Assembly (NCBI GenBank): GCA_963682025.1
Contig: CAVMKG010000306.1
Span: forward strand, 162,501 to 226,500
DNA from: Cordilura impudica
Taxonomy: Eukaryota; Arthropoda; Insecta; Diptera; Scathophagidae
Length of the DNA stretch: 64,000 nucleotides
Direction: 5' to 3'
Part shown: positions 1-11,799 of the stretch, piece after piece
Layout of the letters: each line of letters opens with the position of its first letter
How positions within the stretch are numbered: the first letter of the stretch is position 1
Program-made: the position numbers and the translations under genes
Notes under the pieces: model-generated
The model's database searches: none
The model's input: the letters and a program-made list of their open reading frames with translations, nothing else
Told to the model about the DNA's origin: nothing

Positions 1-1490
1 TTTTCCTTTTTTATTTTTCATTTTCCATTTTTCTTTTTTCATTTTTAATTTTTTATTTTTCATTTTTTAATTTTTCAAATTTAATTTTTTATTTTTCATT
101 TGTCTTTTTTTACATTTAATTTTTTATTTTTCATTTTTTATTTTTCATTTTTCTTTTTTCACTTTTAATTTTTTATTTTTTATTTTTCATTTTTAATTTT
201 TAATTTTTAATTTTTAATTTTTAATTTTTAATTTTTAATTTTTAATTTTTAATTTTTAATTTTTAATTTTTAATTTTTAATTTTTAATTTTTAATTTTTA
301 ATTTTTAATTTTTAATTTTTAATTTTTAATTTTTAATTTTTAATTTTTAATTTTTAATTTTTAATTTTTAATTTTTAATTTTTAATTTTTAATTTTTAAT
401 TTTTAATTTTTAATTTTTAATTTTTAATTTTTAATTTTTAATTTTTAATTTTTAATTTTTAATTTTTAATTTTTAATTTTTAATTTTTAATTTTTAATTT
501 TTAATTTTTAATTTTTAATTTTTAATTTTTAATTTTTAATTTTTAATTTTTAATTTTTAATTTTTAATTTTTAATTTTTAATTTTTAATTTTTAATTTTT
601 AATTTTTAATTTTTAATTTTTAATTTTTAATTTTTAATTTTTAATTTTTAATTTTTAATTTTTAATTTTTAATTTTTAATTTTTAATTTTTAATTTTTAA
701 TTTTTAATTTTTAATTTTTAATTTTTAATTTTTAATTTTTAATTTTTAATTTTTAATTTTTAATTTTTAATTTTTAATTTTTAATTTTTAATTTTTAATT
801 TTTAATTTTTAATTTTTAATTTTTAATTTTTAATTTTTAATTTTTAATTTTTAATTTTTAATTTTTAATTTTTAATTTTTAATTTTTAATTTTTAATTTT
901 TAATTTTTAATTTTTAATTTTTAATTTTTAATTTTTAATTTTTAATTTTTAATTTTTAATTTTTAATTTTTAATTTTTAATTTTTAATTTTTAATTTTTA
1001 ATTTTTAATTTTTAATTTTTAATTTTTAATTTTTCATTTTTCATTTTTCATTTTTAATTTATTTTTCATTTTTCGTTTTTTATTTTTCATTTTTTATTTT
1101 TCATTTCTCATTTTTTTTTTTCATTTTTTTATTTTCCATTTTTCATTTTTTATTTTTCATTTTTCATTTTTCATTTTTCATTTTTCATTTTTCATTTTTC
1201 ATTTTTCATTTTTTATTTTTCATTTTTTATTTTTCAGTTTTCATTTTTCATTTTTTATTTTTCATTTTTTATTTTTCATGTTTCATTTTTTATTTTTCAT
1301 TTTTAATTTTTTAATTTTCATTTATCATTTTTAATTTTTCATTTTTTCTTTTTCTTTTTTAATTTTTCGTTCTTCATTTTTAATTTTGAATTTTTTTTTT
1401 TCATTTTTCATCTTTAATTTTTTATTTTTCATTTTTTATTTTTCATTTTTTATTTTTAATTTTTTATTTTTCATTTTTAATTTTCAAACA
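1..1490. repeat. T-rich simple repeat with a long (AATTTTT)n core
   Basis: The stretch is built of TTTTTCA, TTTTTTA and TTTTTAA variants. From about 190 to 1034 it is an apparently uninterrupted 7-bp array, (AATTTTT)n, of about 120 units in which I see no variant unit. The flanks are the degenerate TTTTTCATTTTT form. It runs directly into the 3' terminus of a family B element, so it is probably that element's internal repeat. A 76-residue Phe-rich open frame at 1386-1616 is only this repeat read as codons. Confidence 0.97.
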
Positions 1491-1493
1491 GGT

Positions 1494-1624
1494 TACCATA
1501 ATATCATAATTTTTTCACCAATACAATCACATTTTGTCTTACGACTCACATGTTACGCTCACATGTTACGCTTACATGTTACGCTGTTTTTGAAATTTCC
1601 CCCCCTGCGCGTATAGATGTTTAC
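1494..1624 (+). mobile_element. 3' terminus of a Helentron/DINE-like element (family B), copy 1
   Basis: The segment matches the ends at about 44388-44438 and 60785-60924. Shared blocks are CACCAATACAATCA, ACATGTTACGCT (three times here, 1546-1585) and the terminal TGCGCGTATAGATGTTTACA followed by CATCA. The last part, GATGTTTACACATC, is a near palindrome and recurs inverted at the left end of the two complete copies. The left end of this copy lies before the window or is lost in the simple repeat. The Helentron assignment is inference from the inverted subterminal motif, A/T-run insertion and internal simple repeat. Confidence 0.7.
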
Positions 1625-1639
1625 ACATCAATAAGTCCA

Positions 1640-2590
1640 CAATAGTATCTGTTAGAATTACTAAAATATTACAAACAAGTTTTATCGAAAGCCTTCTACA
1701 AACACAATCGATTTCGATATTTTGCTTTACAAAAATGTAAATCTCCTTAAATTTGACTTCTGACCTTTAAGAGGGACAGTTTATAGTGTCTCAATTTAAC
1801 CTTAATTTGCAAGGTTGAGAACTTATATCAAGAAGTATAATATTTTGATAAAACATATTTGCAATATGAAAACACTAAAAAGATGTAACCTAAAAGTTGA
1901 AAAAGTATGAAAAAACTAATTTTTCTTCAAATCCGCTGAAATAAAAACGCTGCCCTCGCCAAATTAAGAACAGGATATTTACAATATTCTGAATGTTTAA
2001 TCGCATGTATTTTGTTAATAAGACCATAAAGTCCTATCATTGATTTCGGTAAATTTCGTGTACAAAATTTTTGAAAAAGTAAAATTGGAGATTTTGAAAT
2101 AGTGCTAAAAAACACGTACCAATTTGACATTAATTTAGAATGGCATAACAATAGATGAGGTGCAAAGTACTTTACATAAGACCATTTTGGGATCAGAAGA
2201 ATACAAAAATGTTGTTGTTGTAAATTAGTTCACTGCCTTTAAAAATGAGAGCTCAATTTTCTTAATCAAGTGGTATGCGGCGCATTTATTGCTTGGGGAA
2301 GCTAATATAACTTGGCTGTTTTTCAACCGATAATAGATTTTCTTGTTTTATTAGAAAGATAATTTACTCTACATTGTGGTCTATTAATCAATTAAATGAA
2401 ACGCAATTATTAATATCAAAATTTTTGTGAAAAATTATTTTTTTTTTTTTTAATTTTTACATATAAATGCATATTTGAACTTTGAACTCAATGCACTTCC
2501 TGAAGGCATTGTCCGATTTGGCTCAAATTTTGCGCACTAAAGCTTTAGATCCAGTGTCACAATAATCCGTCTTGGAATTGTAGAAAAAAA
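1640..2590 (+). repeat. Interspersed repeat family D, copy 1
   Basis: About 950 bp that recurs inverted at 29305-30215. Matching blocks include AAAATTGGAGATTTTGAAAT against the reverse complement near 29770, the run around CTTAATCAAGTGGT against 29650, and CAACAAGTTTTAT-type sequence at the outer end. No conserved reading frame is visible; the 74-residue frame at 1927-2151 (-) is not preserved in the other copy. No terminal inverted repeat was found. I do not recognise the family. Confidence 0.75.
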
Positions 2591-2613
2591 AATGGCTGTC
2601 ACCTATATGTATA

Positions 2614-2977
2614 CTAGCAGATTCCAGCGCTCGAAATTCGAGTGCAATTTCTAGGCAGCTTAATTTTTCTATTTAGCCAATTCACAAACCAACACTTTTA
2701 TGATTTATTATTATTGTGAATGAAAATACCAAACTCATTAACAAACATATTAATAAATTTAGTAAAACACACATATCTTATGTATAATTTTATGTAGTGT
2801 TAGTAGCAACTTTAAATGCAATTTACTCAAAATAAAGTAAAAAATTTTAAAATCTGTACACCTGTAAAATGGCTAAAAAGAAATACCTTTCAAATGATAT
2901 ACGTTTGGTCAAAATCGGGATAAAACGGTAGAACAAAACATCGATCACAAGAAATGGCCTAGCCTACTAATATTATA
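2614..2977 (-). mobile_element. Non-autonomous Helitron (family A)
   Basis: On the minus strand the element ends in CTAG followed by T, the Helitron CTRR|T rule. A hairpin of the form GCACTCGAATTTCGAGCGC lies about 11 nt inside the CTAG. The left end carries TAATATTAGTAGGC, shared with other copies. No coding capacity is visible in about 365 bp. At least nine related copies or fragments lie in this window. Confidence 0.8.
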
Positions 2978-3008
2978 AATACATATATAAAAAAAAAATT
3001 TAGAGCAT

Positions 3009-3074
3009 GGGCGCCTAGCCGATGTGGGGCCCCTAGGCAGTTGCCTACATTGCCTTATTGATAATCCGGGCCTG
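3009..3074 (-). mobile_element. Solo hAT-like terminus
   Basis: The reverse complement begins CAGGCCCGGATTATCAATAA and continues through GGCAACTGCC and TAGGGGCCCC. This resembles the CAGGSCCGGATT ends of many hAT-type non-autonomous elements. No partner end was found nearby, so it looks like a truncated remnant. The family assignment rests on resemblance only. Confidence 0.4.
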
Positions 3075-5550
3075 ACTGTAACTTTCGAAATTTCACTCTG
3101 AAATATTGGCATGTTGTGCTAATTGATTCTAAATACTGAATTGAGTAAGATAACAAGAAATCCATATCCTGAAGGTCCTAAAATTGTTGCCTCCCTTAAA
3201 TGTCCTGGTTTGCTCTAGCATACAGAGTGAGTTGTCTAGAAAGATATAGCTGCTATGCCACTATTCGATACATTCAAGCTAATCAATTTTTAAAGCATTA
3301 TTTTTTTTTTTTTTCATTGAAGTACAGGGTGTGGATTTTAAAATTAATTCAAGAATCGAATCTGTTAAATATCTGAGGTATTACAAACTGCTTCCATAGA
3401 CTTCAGAGGCTTATTTACAATTAATAGTCATAATAAAAGTTCTAAAATTCACTTCACGTTAATATTTGTATAAAATGCTGCTGGTGCTGCTGCTGCTGCT
3501 GCCGTCTATCTGTAAATTTTTTTTAGCATAAAACTCCTCATAATTCATAACAAAATTTATAAAGATAGACTTAACAAAAGGCAAACAAACACTGAATGTG
3601 TGCTTGTGAATGTTAACAAAACCTTTATATTTTATTTCATAGACCTTCTATACAGAGTTGAGTAGAGTCGAGTAGAGTATGAAACAATGACTGACTGATT
3701 CTAAACTGACTGTTGAATGCCGGTCTGCCTGCTTGCCTGACTCTAAGGTTCACAATTTGTACATTCTCCTGTTAGTTTGTATGTCAGTTAATGTGTCGGG
3801 TATTTTTACCTTGTGTACTTTCATGTTTTTGTAGCTTTTGTTTTTATTTCTAAAATAAAGAATCCATTTAACTTCATATAAAATAATCTAAAGCTTTGCC
3901 AAAAATTCTGTTTTATTTTTTTTTATTTTTTATTTTCCATTTGTATGTCAGTATTCTTATGGCATTTTTTACTTTTGTCTGCCTGCTTGTTTGTTTATTT
4001 ACATTTGTTTTCGTTCTCTCTTTAGTGGTATGGATATGTGTGGATGTTTTTGTAGTAAAGGCAAGCTGGTGTAATGACATTCAGCTACTCTACGACATCT
4101 CTGCTGTAGTATTTGTAGGTGCCAGTTTCATTTCTGGCTGCCAGTTATTTTGCCTTTTTTCGAATTTTTATTTCAATGTATTTTCAACAAGATGCTTAAT
4201 GTTTAATTTCTATCTAAGAGGTAGTTGAGACCAAAAAAAAAAAATTAAAAACAACGCAAACACAACATAATGTTCACTTAGAACTAAGCTCAAACAAAAA
4301 AAAAAAAAAAACTGAAATAACTTGGGAAAAAAATAAGTAAATTAGTGTTTTGGCACTCTTAACAAGGTGGTTAGTTTAGATGGTTAAGGTGAAAGAATGT
4401 TTCAATATTTTACAAAGAAACACACCAACACACACATATATAATATTAACCCTTTTTGGGGCAGTAAAATTGCACTTTTAAGTACATTTAAAATCTGAAC
4501 AAATAAGTCTTTCTAATTTCTAGTTTTAAGATTAAATTTTTTTTCATATACTGGAAAAATTTAGATTCACATGCCTCGATATAACCAAATCAATGTTTCA
4601 CCATGGGTTAACATTAGTATAACATAAACCACAATCAAACAAAAGTTAAACTAGAAATGAAGTTGAAGCAAAGACACGTTTCGGTAACAAACCTTAAACA
4701 AGAGTAACAAAAAAAAGTGGTCTTAAACACTTATAAACAAAGTGTGAATCCTAAAGCTAACATTGATGTTGGATGGCAATGACTTGGGAAAATTTAAGTT
4801 TAAAAAAAAAAATGCGGGAGAAGGAAAGACTGCAACATATTTTTTTCTTTTTAACCAAAATAAAAAGAGCCTTTAAAATATTTTCATCGGACAGGGAAGC
4901 TGGCAAAGATAATATACTTAGGCGGACGCCATGAATTTTGGTTTCTCTATTTATATTTTGTTTAGGGTTTTGTTTCAGTTCTTTTTGATTGTTGTTGCTT
5001 TTGTTTGGGTTATTTGTTTGTATTTATTTAGTTTTATTTTACGTTGGTCTGAATATTATTCAAAGTTATATTGCCACAATATGAAAATGTTGGCAAAATC
5101 CAGACAACTTTTGTGTGTAAATGCGCTGTTAAGCTTATTTCATTTAAGCTGCTGCATATCCTTTAGTTTTTTTTTTTTGTGTTGCTTTTGTTTGAAATTC
5201 ATTTCATATTCACTAGGAGTTCTTTATGGTCTTTTATTGCAGCTCCATTTCTAGTTTATACTTTTGCAGATTTTTTAGGCCGTATTTTTTAAACTTTTAA
5301 ATTAAAATAAAAAAAAATTCCATAATAAACCAAATAAAGTTTGCAATTTTGCAACGAAAGCATTATCATCATAAATAAAATTAAGAACTAAATGCTTTGT
5401 TTTCCTTTTACCATATAAATGTGTGTGTGTATATCCTTGGGTTAGGCAACAAACTAATCAATTTTATCTAATTAATTTTTTATGTAAAATATTATCAAAC
5501 TCCCATTGGGAATTGATTTATAAATAATAGGAATACATTAATTCATAAGG
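3075..5550. other. AT-rich sequence with no supportable gene
   Basis: The stretch holds a short CTG run (3478-3503), poly-A/T runs and two Phe/Leu/Val-rich open frames (3896-4228 and 4931-5254). Both frames are T-rich low-complexity DNA without domains. They could equally be intronic or intergenic sequence. I see no promoter, splice-site pair or conserved protein to support a gene. Confidence 0.6.
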
Positions 5551-5559
5551 AAAATTTTG

Positions 5560-8500
5560 TATTGAATTTTAAAAAATAAAAAAGGATTAAGATAAAAAAA
5601 GAAAATAATTTGAAAAAAATAATAACTAAAAAAATATTTGCGTTAAAATGGAAAAAACAAATAATTTTGAAATCAAAAAATTTGGAAAAAAAAAATTTTT
5701 TTTTATTTAAAAAATAATTTGCAAAAAATATATATATATTTTTAAAGATATAAAATTTCTAAAAACAATTTTGGTTAAAAAAAATTCACAAAGAAAATAT
5801 TAAAACAAAATTTTTTAGTTAAAAAATTTTCGATTGAAAAAAATTGTTTTTATTTCAAAAAAATTAAAGCTAAACTAATATTTTAATAATATTCCAAAAT
5901 TATTACAATAAAAAAAGAAAAATTAAAAAGAAATATTTCCGGTAAAAATTAGAAAAAAAAATTGGAGATAAAAAAATTTGATTGAAAAAAAAATGGTTTT
6001 TTCACTTAAAAAATATTTTACCAAAAAAATATTTTTCTTAATATTTTTGAGATAAAAATTTGGGTGAAAAATTTTTTTTATTCAAAAAATATTAAAATTT
6101 GGGTGAACAATTTGTTTTTATTCAAAAAATATTTTGCAAAAAAAAAGGTAAACATACATATTATAAGAAAATATATAAAATTCCCGAAAAAATTCTGGTT
6201 AAAAAAAATTCAGCAAGAAAAAAATTAAAAGAAAATTAAAAAAGTTTTAATAAAAAAAATTGTTTTTATTAAAAAAAAAATAAAGCTAAACTAATATTTG
6301 AAAGGCAAAATAATATTCCAAAATTAATACAATGAAGAAAGAATAATTAAAAACAAATATTTCTGGTAAAATTTATGAAAAAAATTTTTGAAATAAAAAA
6401 ATTTGGTTGAAAAAAATTGATTTTTTCACTTAAAAAATATTTTACGAAAAAAAAATTTTTTTCAAGCTTAAATAATATTTTAAAAATAATACAAAAATCT
6501 CGAAAAAAAATTGCAGTAAAAAATAACAAAGAAAAATTATTTTAAAAAAAATTTTTTTTGAGTGGAAAAAATTTTGGTAAAAAAAATTTTTCTACTTAAA
6601 AGAATTCTGAAAAGAATTTTAAAGCTGAACTAATCTTTTAGAGGCAAAATAAAATTTCTGCAAAATTTCAATGAAAATACTCCAAATAATCAAAAGAAAA
6701 TTTTAAAAATAATTTTGGGTGAACGATTTTGTTTTCCAAAAAAAAAAAAAAAAAAAAAATATTATAATAAAACATAAACAAACAACAAAAATTCAAGCTA
6801 AAGTAATATTTGGAAGCCAAATATATGAAATCCCCGAAAAATCTAGGCCAAACAAATCCTTTAGCTAAATATTTCCCGAAAAAATTTAAAACAAATGTTT
6901 CCGAAAAAAATTAAAAAAAAATGTTTTTGACAAAAAAAAAATATTGGGTGAAAAAAAATTTACAAAAAAAAAAATAATATATATATATATATATATTTTA
7001 AAGAAACATAAAATCCCCGAAAAAAATTTGGCTAAAAAAAAATTCACAAAGAAAAAAATTAAAAGAAAATTTTTTAGTTAAAAATTTTTGATTAAAAAAA
7101 AATTTTTTTTTTTTCAAAAAAATTAAAGCTAAACTAATATTTTAAAGGCAAAATAATATTCGGAAATTATTACAATAAAGAAAAAATTATTAAAAACCAA
7201 TATTTCCGGTAAAAATTAAAAAAAATTTTTTTGAGAAAAGAAAATTTGGTTGAAAAAAATTGGTTTTTCACTTAAAAAATAATTTACCAAAAAAAAAAAA
7301 AATTTGTTTTTTCAAGCTTAAATAATATTTTAAAAATAATATAAAATTCTAAAAAAAAATTGCAGTAAAAATTCACAAAGAAAAATATTTAAAAAAAAAA
7401 TTTTTTTGAGTTGAAAAAACTTTAGTAAAAAAATTTTTCTACTTAAAAAAATTCTGAAAAGGATTTTAAAGCTGAATTAAAGACAAAATTTAATTTCTGC
7501 AAAATTTCAATGAAAATCCTACAAATAGATCAAAAAAAAAATTATAGTTTTGAGTTGAAAATAATTTTTGGTGAACAATTAATTGGTTTTTCTTAAATAA
7601 AAAACTAATACATATTTTGGAAAAAAAATAATAATAATAGAATATAAACAAACAACCAAAATTCAACCTAAAGTAATATTTTGAAGGCAACATAATATTC
7701 CATTCATATATTTTCAAAGAAACATAAAATTCCCAAAAAAAAATTTGTTTAATAAAAATTCACAAAAAAAAATTAAAACAAGATTTTTTTAATTAAAAAA
7801 TTCCAAAATTATTACAATAAAAAAAGAAAAATGAAAAAAAAAAATATTGCAGGTAAAAAAAAAAGTTGGTGTAGAAAATCACAAAGAAAAAAATTTGAAA
7901 AAAAATTTTTTGAGGTGGAAAAATTTTGGTAAAAAATTTTTCTGCTTAAAAGAATTCTGAAAAGGATTTAACTGAAAAAAACTAATCTTTTAAAATATTC
8001 CAAATATATCAAAAGAAAATTTTAAAAACAGAAAATAATTTTGAGTTGAATATAATTTTTGGTGAACAATTGGATTTTTTTCAAAAAAAAAAAAAAAAAA
8101 AAAACATATTAAAAAAAAATAATACTAATAAAACATAAACAAACAAAAAAAATTCAAGCTAAAGTAATATTTTGAAGGCAACATAAATAAGATCCCCAAA
8201 AAACTAGGCCAAACAAATCCTTTAGCTAAATATTTGTCGAAAAAAAAACAAATAAAATCACCGAAAAATCTAGGCCAAACAAATACTTTAGCTAAATATT
8301 AGCCGAAAAAATTAAAAAGAAATGTTTCCGAAAACAAAATTTAAAAAAATTTTTTGACATAAAAAAAATGGGTGAAAAAAAAAATTTACAAAAAAAAAAA
8401 ATATATATATATATATACATATATAAATATATTTTTTCAAAGAAACATAAAATTCCCGAAAAAATTTGGCTAAAAATCACAAAGAAAAAAATTAAAAAAA

Positions 8501-9240
8501 ATTTTTTAATTAAAAATTTTTTATAAAAAAAAAAACGTTTTTATTTCAAAAAAAATATTAATATTAAAGGCAAAATAATATTCCAAAGTTATAACAATAA
8601 AAAAAGAAAAATTAAAAACAAATGTTTCCGGCAAAAATTAAAAAAAAATATATTTTTGAAAAAAAAAAATTTGGGTGAAAAAAATTTTTTTTTCACTTAA
8701 AAAATATTTTACCAAAAAAAAATTTTTTTTTAAAGTTTAAATGATATTTTAAAAATAATACAAAATTCTCGAAAAAATTGCAGAAAAATCACAAAGTAAA
8801 ATATATAAAAAAAAATTTGAGTTAAAAAATTTTGATTGAAAAAATTTTGGACATTCTACAAATATTTTGAAATATTTTCAAGATAAAAAATTTTTTTAAA
8901 GGCAAAATAAAATTTTCGCAAAATTTCAATGGATATATTTCAAATATTTCAAAGAAACATTAAAAAAAAATTTTTTTTTATTTGAACAACAAATTTTGGC
9001 TGGACAATTTGTTTTTTCTTAAAAATATTACGTAATAAATATTGTCCAACAAAGAAAAAAATAAAAATATAAAATAAACGAAAAAAAATCAATCCACAAG
9101 GCGACATAAATAAAATTAAAAAAAAAAAAATTGTAGTCCAAAAAAATTATAATAAAAATTTGCTGAATAATTCCCGCAAAAATTTTGAAAAAAAGCTGGG
9201 AGTTTTTTTTTTAATTCTAAAAATATATATTAAGCCACAG
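5560..9240. repeat. Degenerate AT-rich higher-order tandem repeat
   Basis: Blocks recur in the same order. AAGCTAAACTAATATT plus AAAGGCAAAATAATATTCC-type sequence is at about 5868, 6287, 7126 and 8557. CATAAAATTCCCGAAAAAA-type sequence is at about 6173, 7012, 7722 and 8446. CATAAACAAACAA plus CAAGCTAAAGTAATATT is at about 6770, 7634 and 8126. Spacing is irregular, with a best period near 0.84 kb and shorter sub-periods. Poly-A and AAATTTTTT patches fill the rest. Embedded (AT)n tracts are at 6974-6993 and 8400-8418. Lys/Phe-rich open frames here are not genes. Confidence 0.8.
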
Positions 9241-10444
9241 TAATATTCGAAATGTTTATTTAAAAAAATTATTCAAATAGTAAAGTCATTATATAAGTGT
9301 TACCCTACTTCAATACAATTTAAACATATTGTCACATGTCAAATAAAGTTTAAAATATAAAGTGGAGAGCATGGTCATACAAGACGACCATACAAGTACA
9401 TAGTCGTTGGTTCACATCTACATAACTACAACATGAATACCCATCGGCCAGAATAATATACATAAAGAACATTTAAATATACTTAAACTAACCCATACAC
9501 ATAGGTACACTTGTATGTACAAATATGTTTGTTATATATAGACACAGTACGTACTACAGACCGTTCATTGTCAAGTTTATCTCTAAAAATTTGTTTTTAT
9601 TAAGTTTAAATATGACTGCAATAAATTCCTGCAATATAAAGTGAAGTCATAAGAAAATATCACTTTTTTATTGCTTCCAAAATAACAACATCCATAGAAG
9701 TGGGTCCAAAGTTTTTTAACTAAACTTACAACTCAATATAATTTTCAATAGATGTGGTAAATACTCAAATTAGTATTGGGAATTACAGATTACTAATGGA
9801 AGGGTTTCCGAAAATGGTCTATAATTTTATAAGTAGTGGTTACAACCATAATTGAAATTAAATGAAATTGAAATAAACTTTACAAAATCCATAATTGATA
9901 ACTTCCAGTCCAGGCAAGCCAATTTTAACTGCATTAGAGATGATCCACCTTTTCACCAAATTTGGATACGAAAAGCAACTTTTATATTTCTGCTTTTGAT
10001 GCTTTTTCTTGCTGGGTTAGGAAAATAATTACATTATTTATTTGTTGAGAATGATATTGAGCTGTGTTAAAATTAAAAATCATAAGCAGTTTAGACATCA
10101 CTTTCTTTGTTGGAGACAAAATTTGGCATTCATATATTATCTCACTACTCGTACACTAAATAAGAAATATTCAAATGGACATTTTCCATGGCGACGCAGA
10201 AAGTGAAGTACGAGTATATAATTAAAAACTCATAATAAATTGGAACCAAGGCCTTCCTTAAAAGCTAGCAATCCTCAAACGAAGCAGAGCTTCCAAATGA
10301 AACTATGCAACAAAAGTATGTAGTGCAGGCGTCAGATCTTGCAAAGTAGATAGCAGACAATACCATTCGAAGGATTATAAATTGATGTTCCAGATAAATT
10401 ACGAGTACTATTTAAGATAACTGAAGTATTATATTTATATTATA
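9241..10444. other. Non-repetitive AT-rich stretch, nothing recognised
   Basis: I see no open frame over 60 codons and no similarity to the other repeat families in the window. It may be old unique intergenic sequence. Confidence 0.5.
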
Positions 10445-10698
10445 CTAGCATATTCCAGCACTTGAAATTCGAGTGCAATTTCTAGGCAGCCTTATTTTTC
10501 AACTTAGCCAATTTGCAAACCAACACTTTTACGGTTTATTATTATTGTGAATGAAGATAACAAACTCATTAATAAACACATTAATAAATTTAGTAAAACA
10601 CACACCTTTCAAATAATATACGTTTGGTCAAAATCGGGACAAAACTGTAGAACAAAACATCGGTTACAAGAAATCGCCTAGCCTATTAATATTAATGA
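10445..10698 (-). mobile_element. Non-autonomous Helitron (family A), internally deleted
   Basis: On the minus strand the copy starts A|TCATTAATATTAATAGGC and ends CTAG|T, matching Helitron ends. The hairpin arm is mutated (CTCGAATTTCAAGTGC). Compared with the copies at 13221 and 20317, about 110 bp of internal sequence is missing: the segment with TGTGTTAGTAGCAACTTT is absent. Confidence 0.8.
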
Positions 10699-10924
10699 TT
10701 ATTGCGAAAATTATATTTTTCTTTTCAAGTCACCATATTTTGGAGATCAATTTGGAAATCCAAAACGGAAAAATGGTTTGCTATATATGGAATTTAATTC
10801 AAATAAGATAGTTGAAAAAACTAATCAATAAAAATCAAGTTTCTATTATACACCCTTTCTTTGTAAATTAAGTTTTTTTGCCTTTATTCATAATAATTAT
10901 GTAAGTTCATGTAATTAAAAGAAA

Positions 10925-11425
10925 GTTCACATAGGAGAACATAGGGCATCAACGATTCTTCTCCAGTTTACACGATCAGCGGCGAGGAATATGATTTGGT
11001 TCCATGACATTCTTTTAGAATAGTTCGTTGCCAGGTGTTACGTGGGCGGCCGGTCCAGGTCCATTTGTATTTTAATATCTCCGTCGGGATAGGGGTCATG
11101 TTCGAGATTGATAGCAACTGTTCAATTTGGCCAAAAAATTTTGTTTATTTGCCTTACGCATCGGTTGACGAAAACTTGCATCTTGGCCATTTTATGTTGT
11201 GTTGTACCCCAGGTTGTGCAAGAGTACAGAAGGATTGGCATCACAATGCAGTTGAATATGCATATTTTTAGATATATGGTTTGATCGCCATACTTTGTGT
11301 AGACTGTGGAATGCTACTATAGCTTTGTTTATTCTGTTGGCTATATCATCCTCTGACCCTCCGCCTTTGGTTAAGATACTTCCGAGGTAACTGAAGGGGC
11401 AACGTATACGAGATACCATCGCAAG
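10925..11425 (-). pseudogene. RTE-type LINE reverse transcriptase C-terminus, broken
   Basis: Minus-strand translation gives SYLGSILTKGGGSEDDIANR, then RINKAIVAFHSLHKVWRSNH (11192-11431). This is the conserved region after the polymerase domain in RTE-like retrotransposons. Further 3' (lower coordinates), and in other frames, come GRPRNTW (about 11040) and a segment resembling LAADRVNWRRIVDALCSP (about 10930-10985). That is the C-terminal tail of the same family. At least two frameshifts separate the pieces, and neither the catalytic FADD segment nor the endonuclease is present. It is a dead 3' fragment. Confidence 0.75.
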
Positions 11426-11790
11426 CGACAATTATCGAGAGCAGCCAATCCAGCCGACAACTAAGCGAAACAACCGAACTACCATCACAACCGACCATTA
11501 CCCAGCAGCAAATTGAGCCGACTATTAAGCGAAGCAATCGACCTAGCGATACAACCGATTGCTACTGATTAAGCAGCCGATCTACCGATACAACCGACGG
11601 CTGCCAATTAAGTAACCGATTTACCAATATAAGCGATTGCCACCGATTAAGCAGACGACCTGCCCATATAACCGACTGCCGCCGATTAAGCAGCCGATCT
11701 ACCGATACAACCAACGGCTGCCGATTACGTAACCGATTTACCAATACAACCGACTGATTCAATCAACTACAACCGATGTTGCCGATATAT
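11418..11790. repeat. 39-bp minisatellite
   Basis: Degenerate tandem units of about 39 bp, for example CGATTAAGCAGCCGATCTAC followed by CGATACAACCGACGGCTGC. Alternate units share variants (GTAACCGATTTACCAATA against GCAGCCGATCTACC), suggesting a 78-bp higher-order period. Composition is much more GC-rich than the surroundings. Because the unit is a multiple of three, it leaves a 66-codon open frame on the minus strand (11562-11762, 13-residue repeats), which I do not take as a gene. Confidence 0.8.
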
Positions 11791-11799
11791 TGCCGGTAC

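Noticed and set aside
3478..3503. CTG/CAG run as an exon with poly-Leu or poly-Gln
   Set aside because: The run is short and stops follow in all frames shortly after; no flanking coding sequence.
3896..5254. Hydrophobic frames that could be membrane proteins (3896-4228, 4931-5254)
   Set aside because: The hydrophobicity follows from T-rich DNA; no family resemblance and no gene context.
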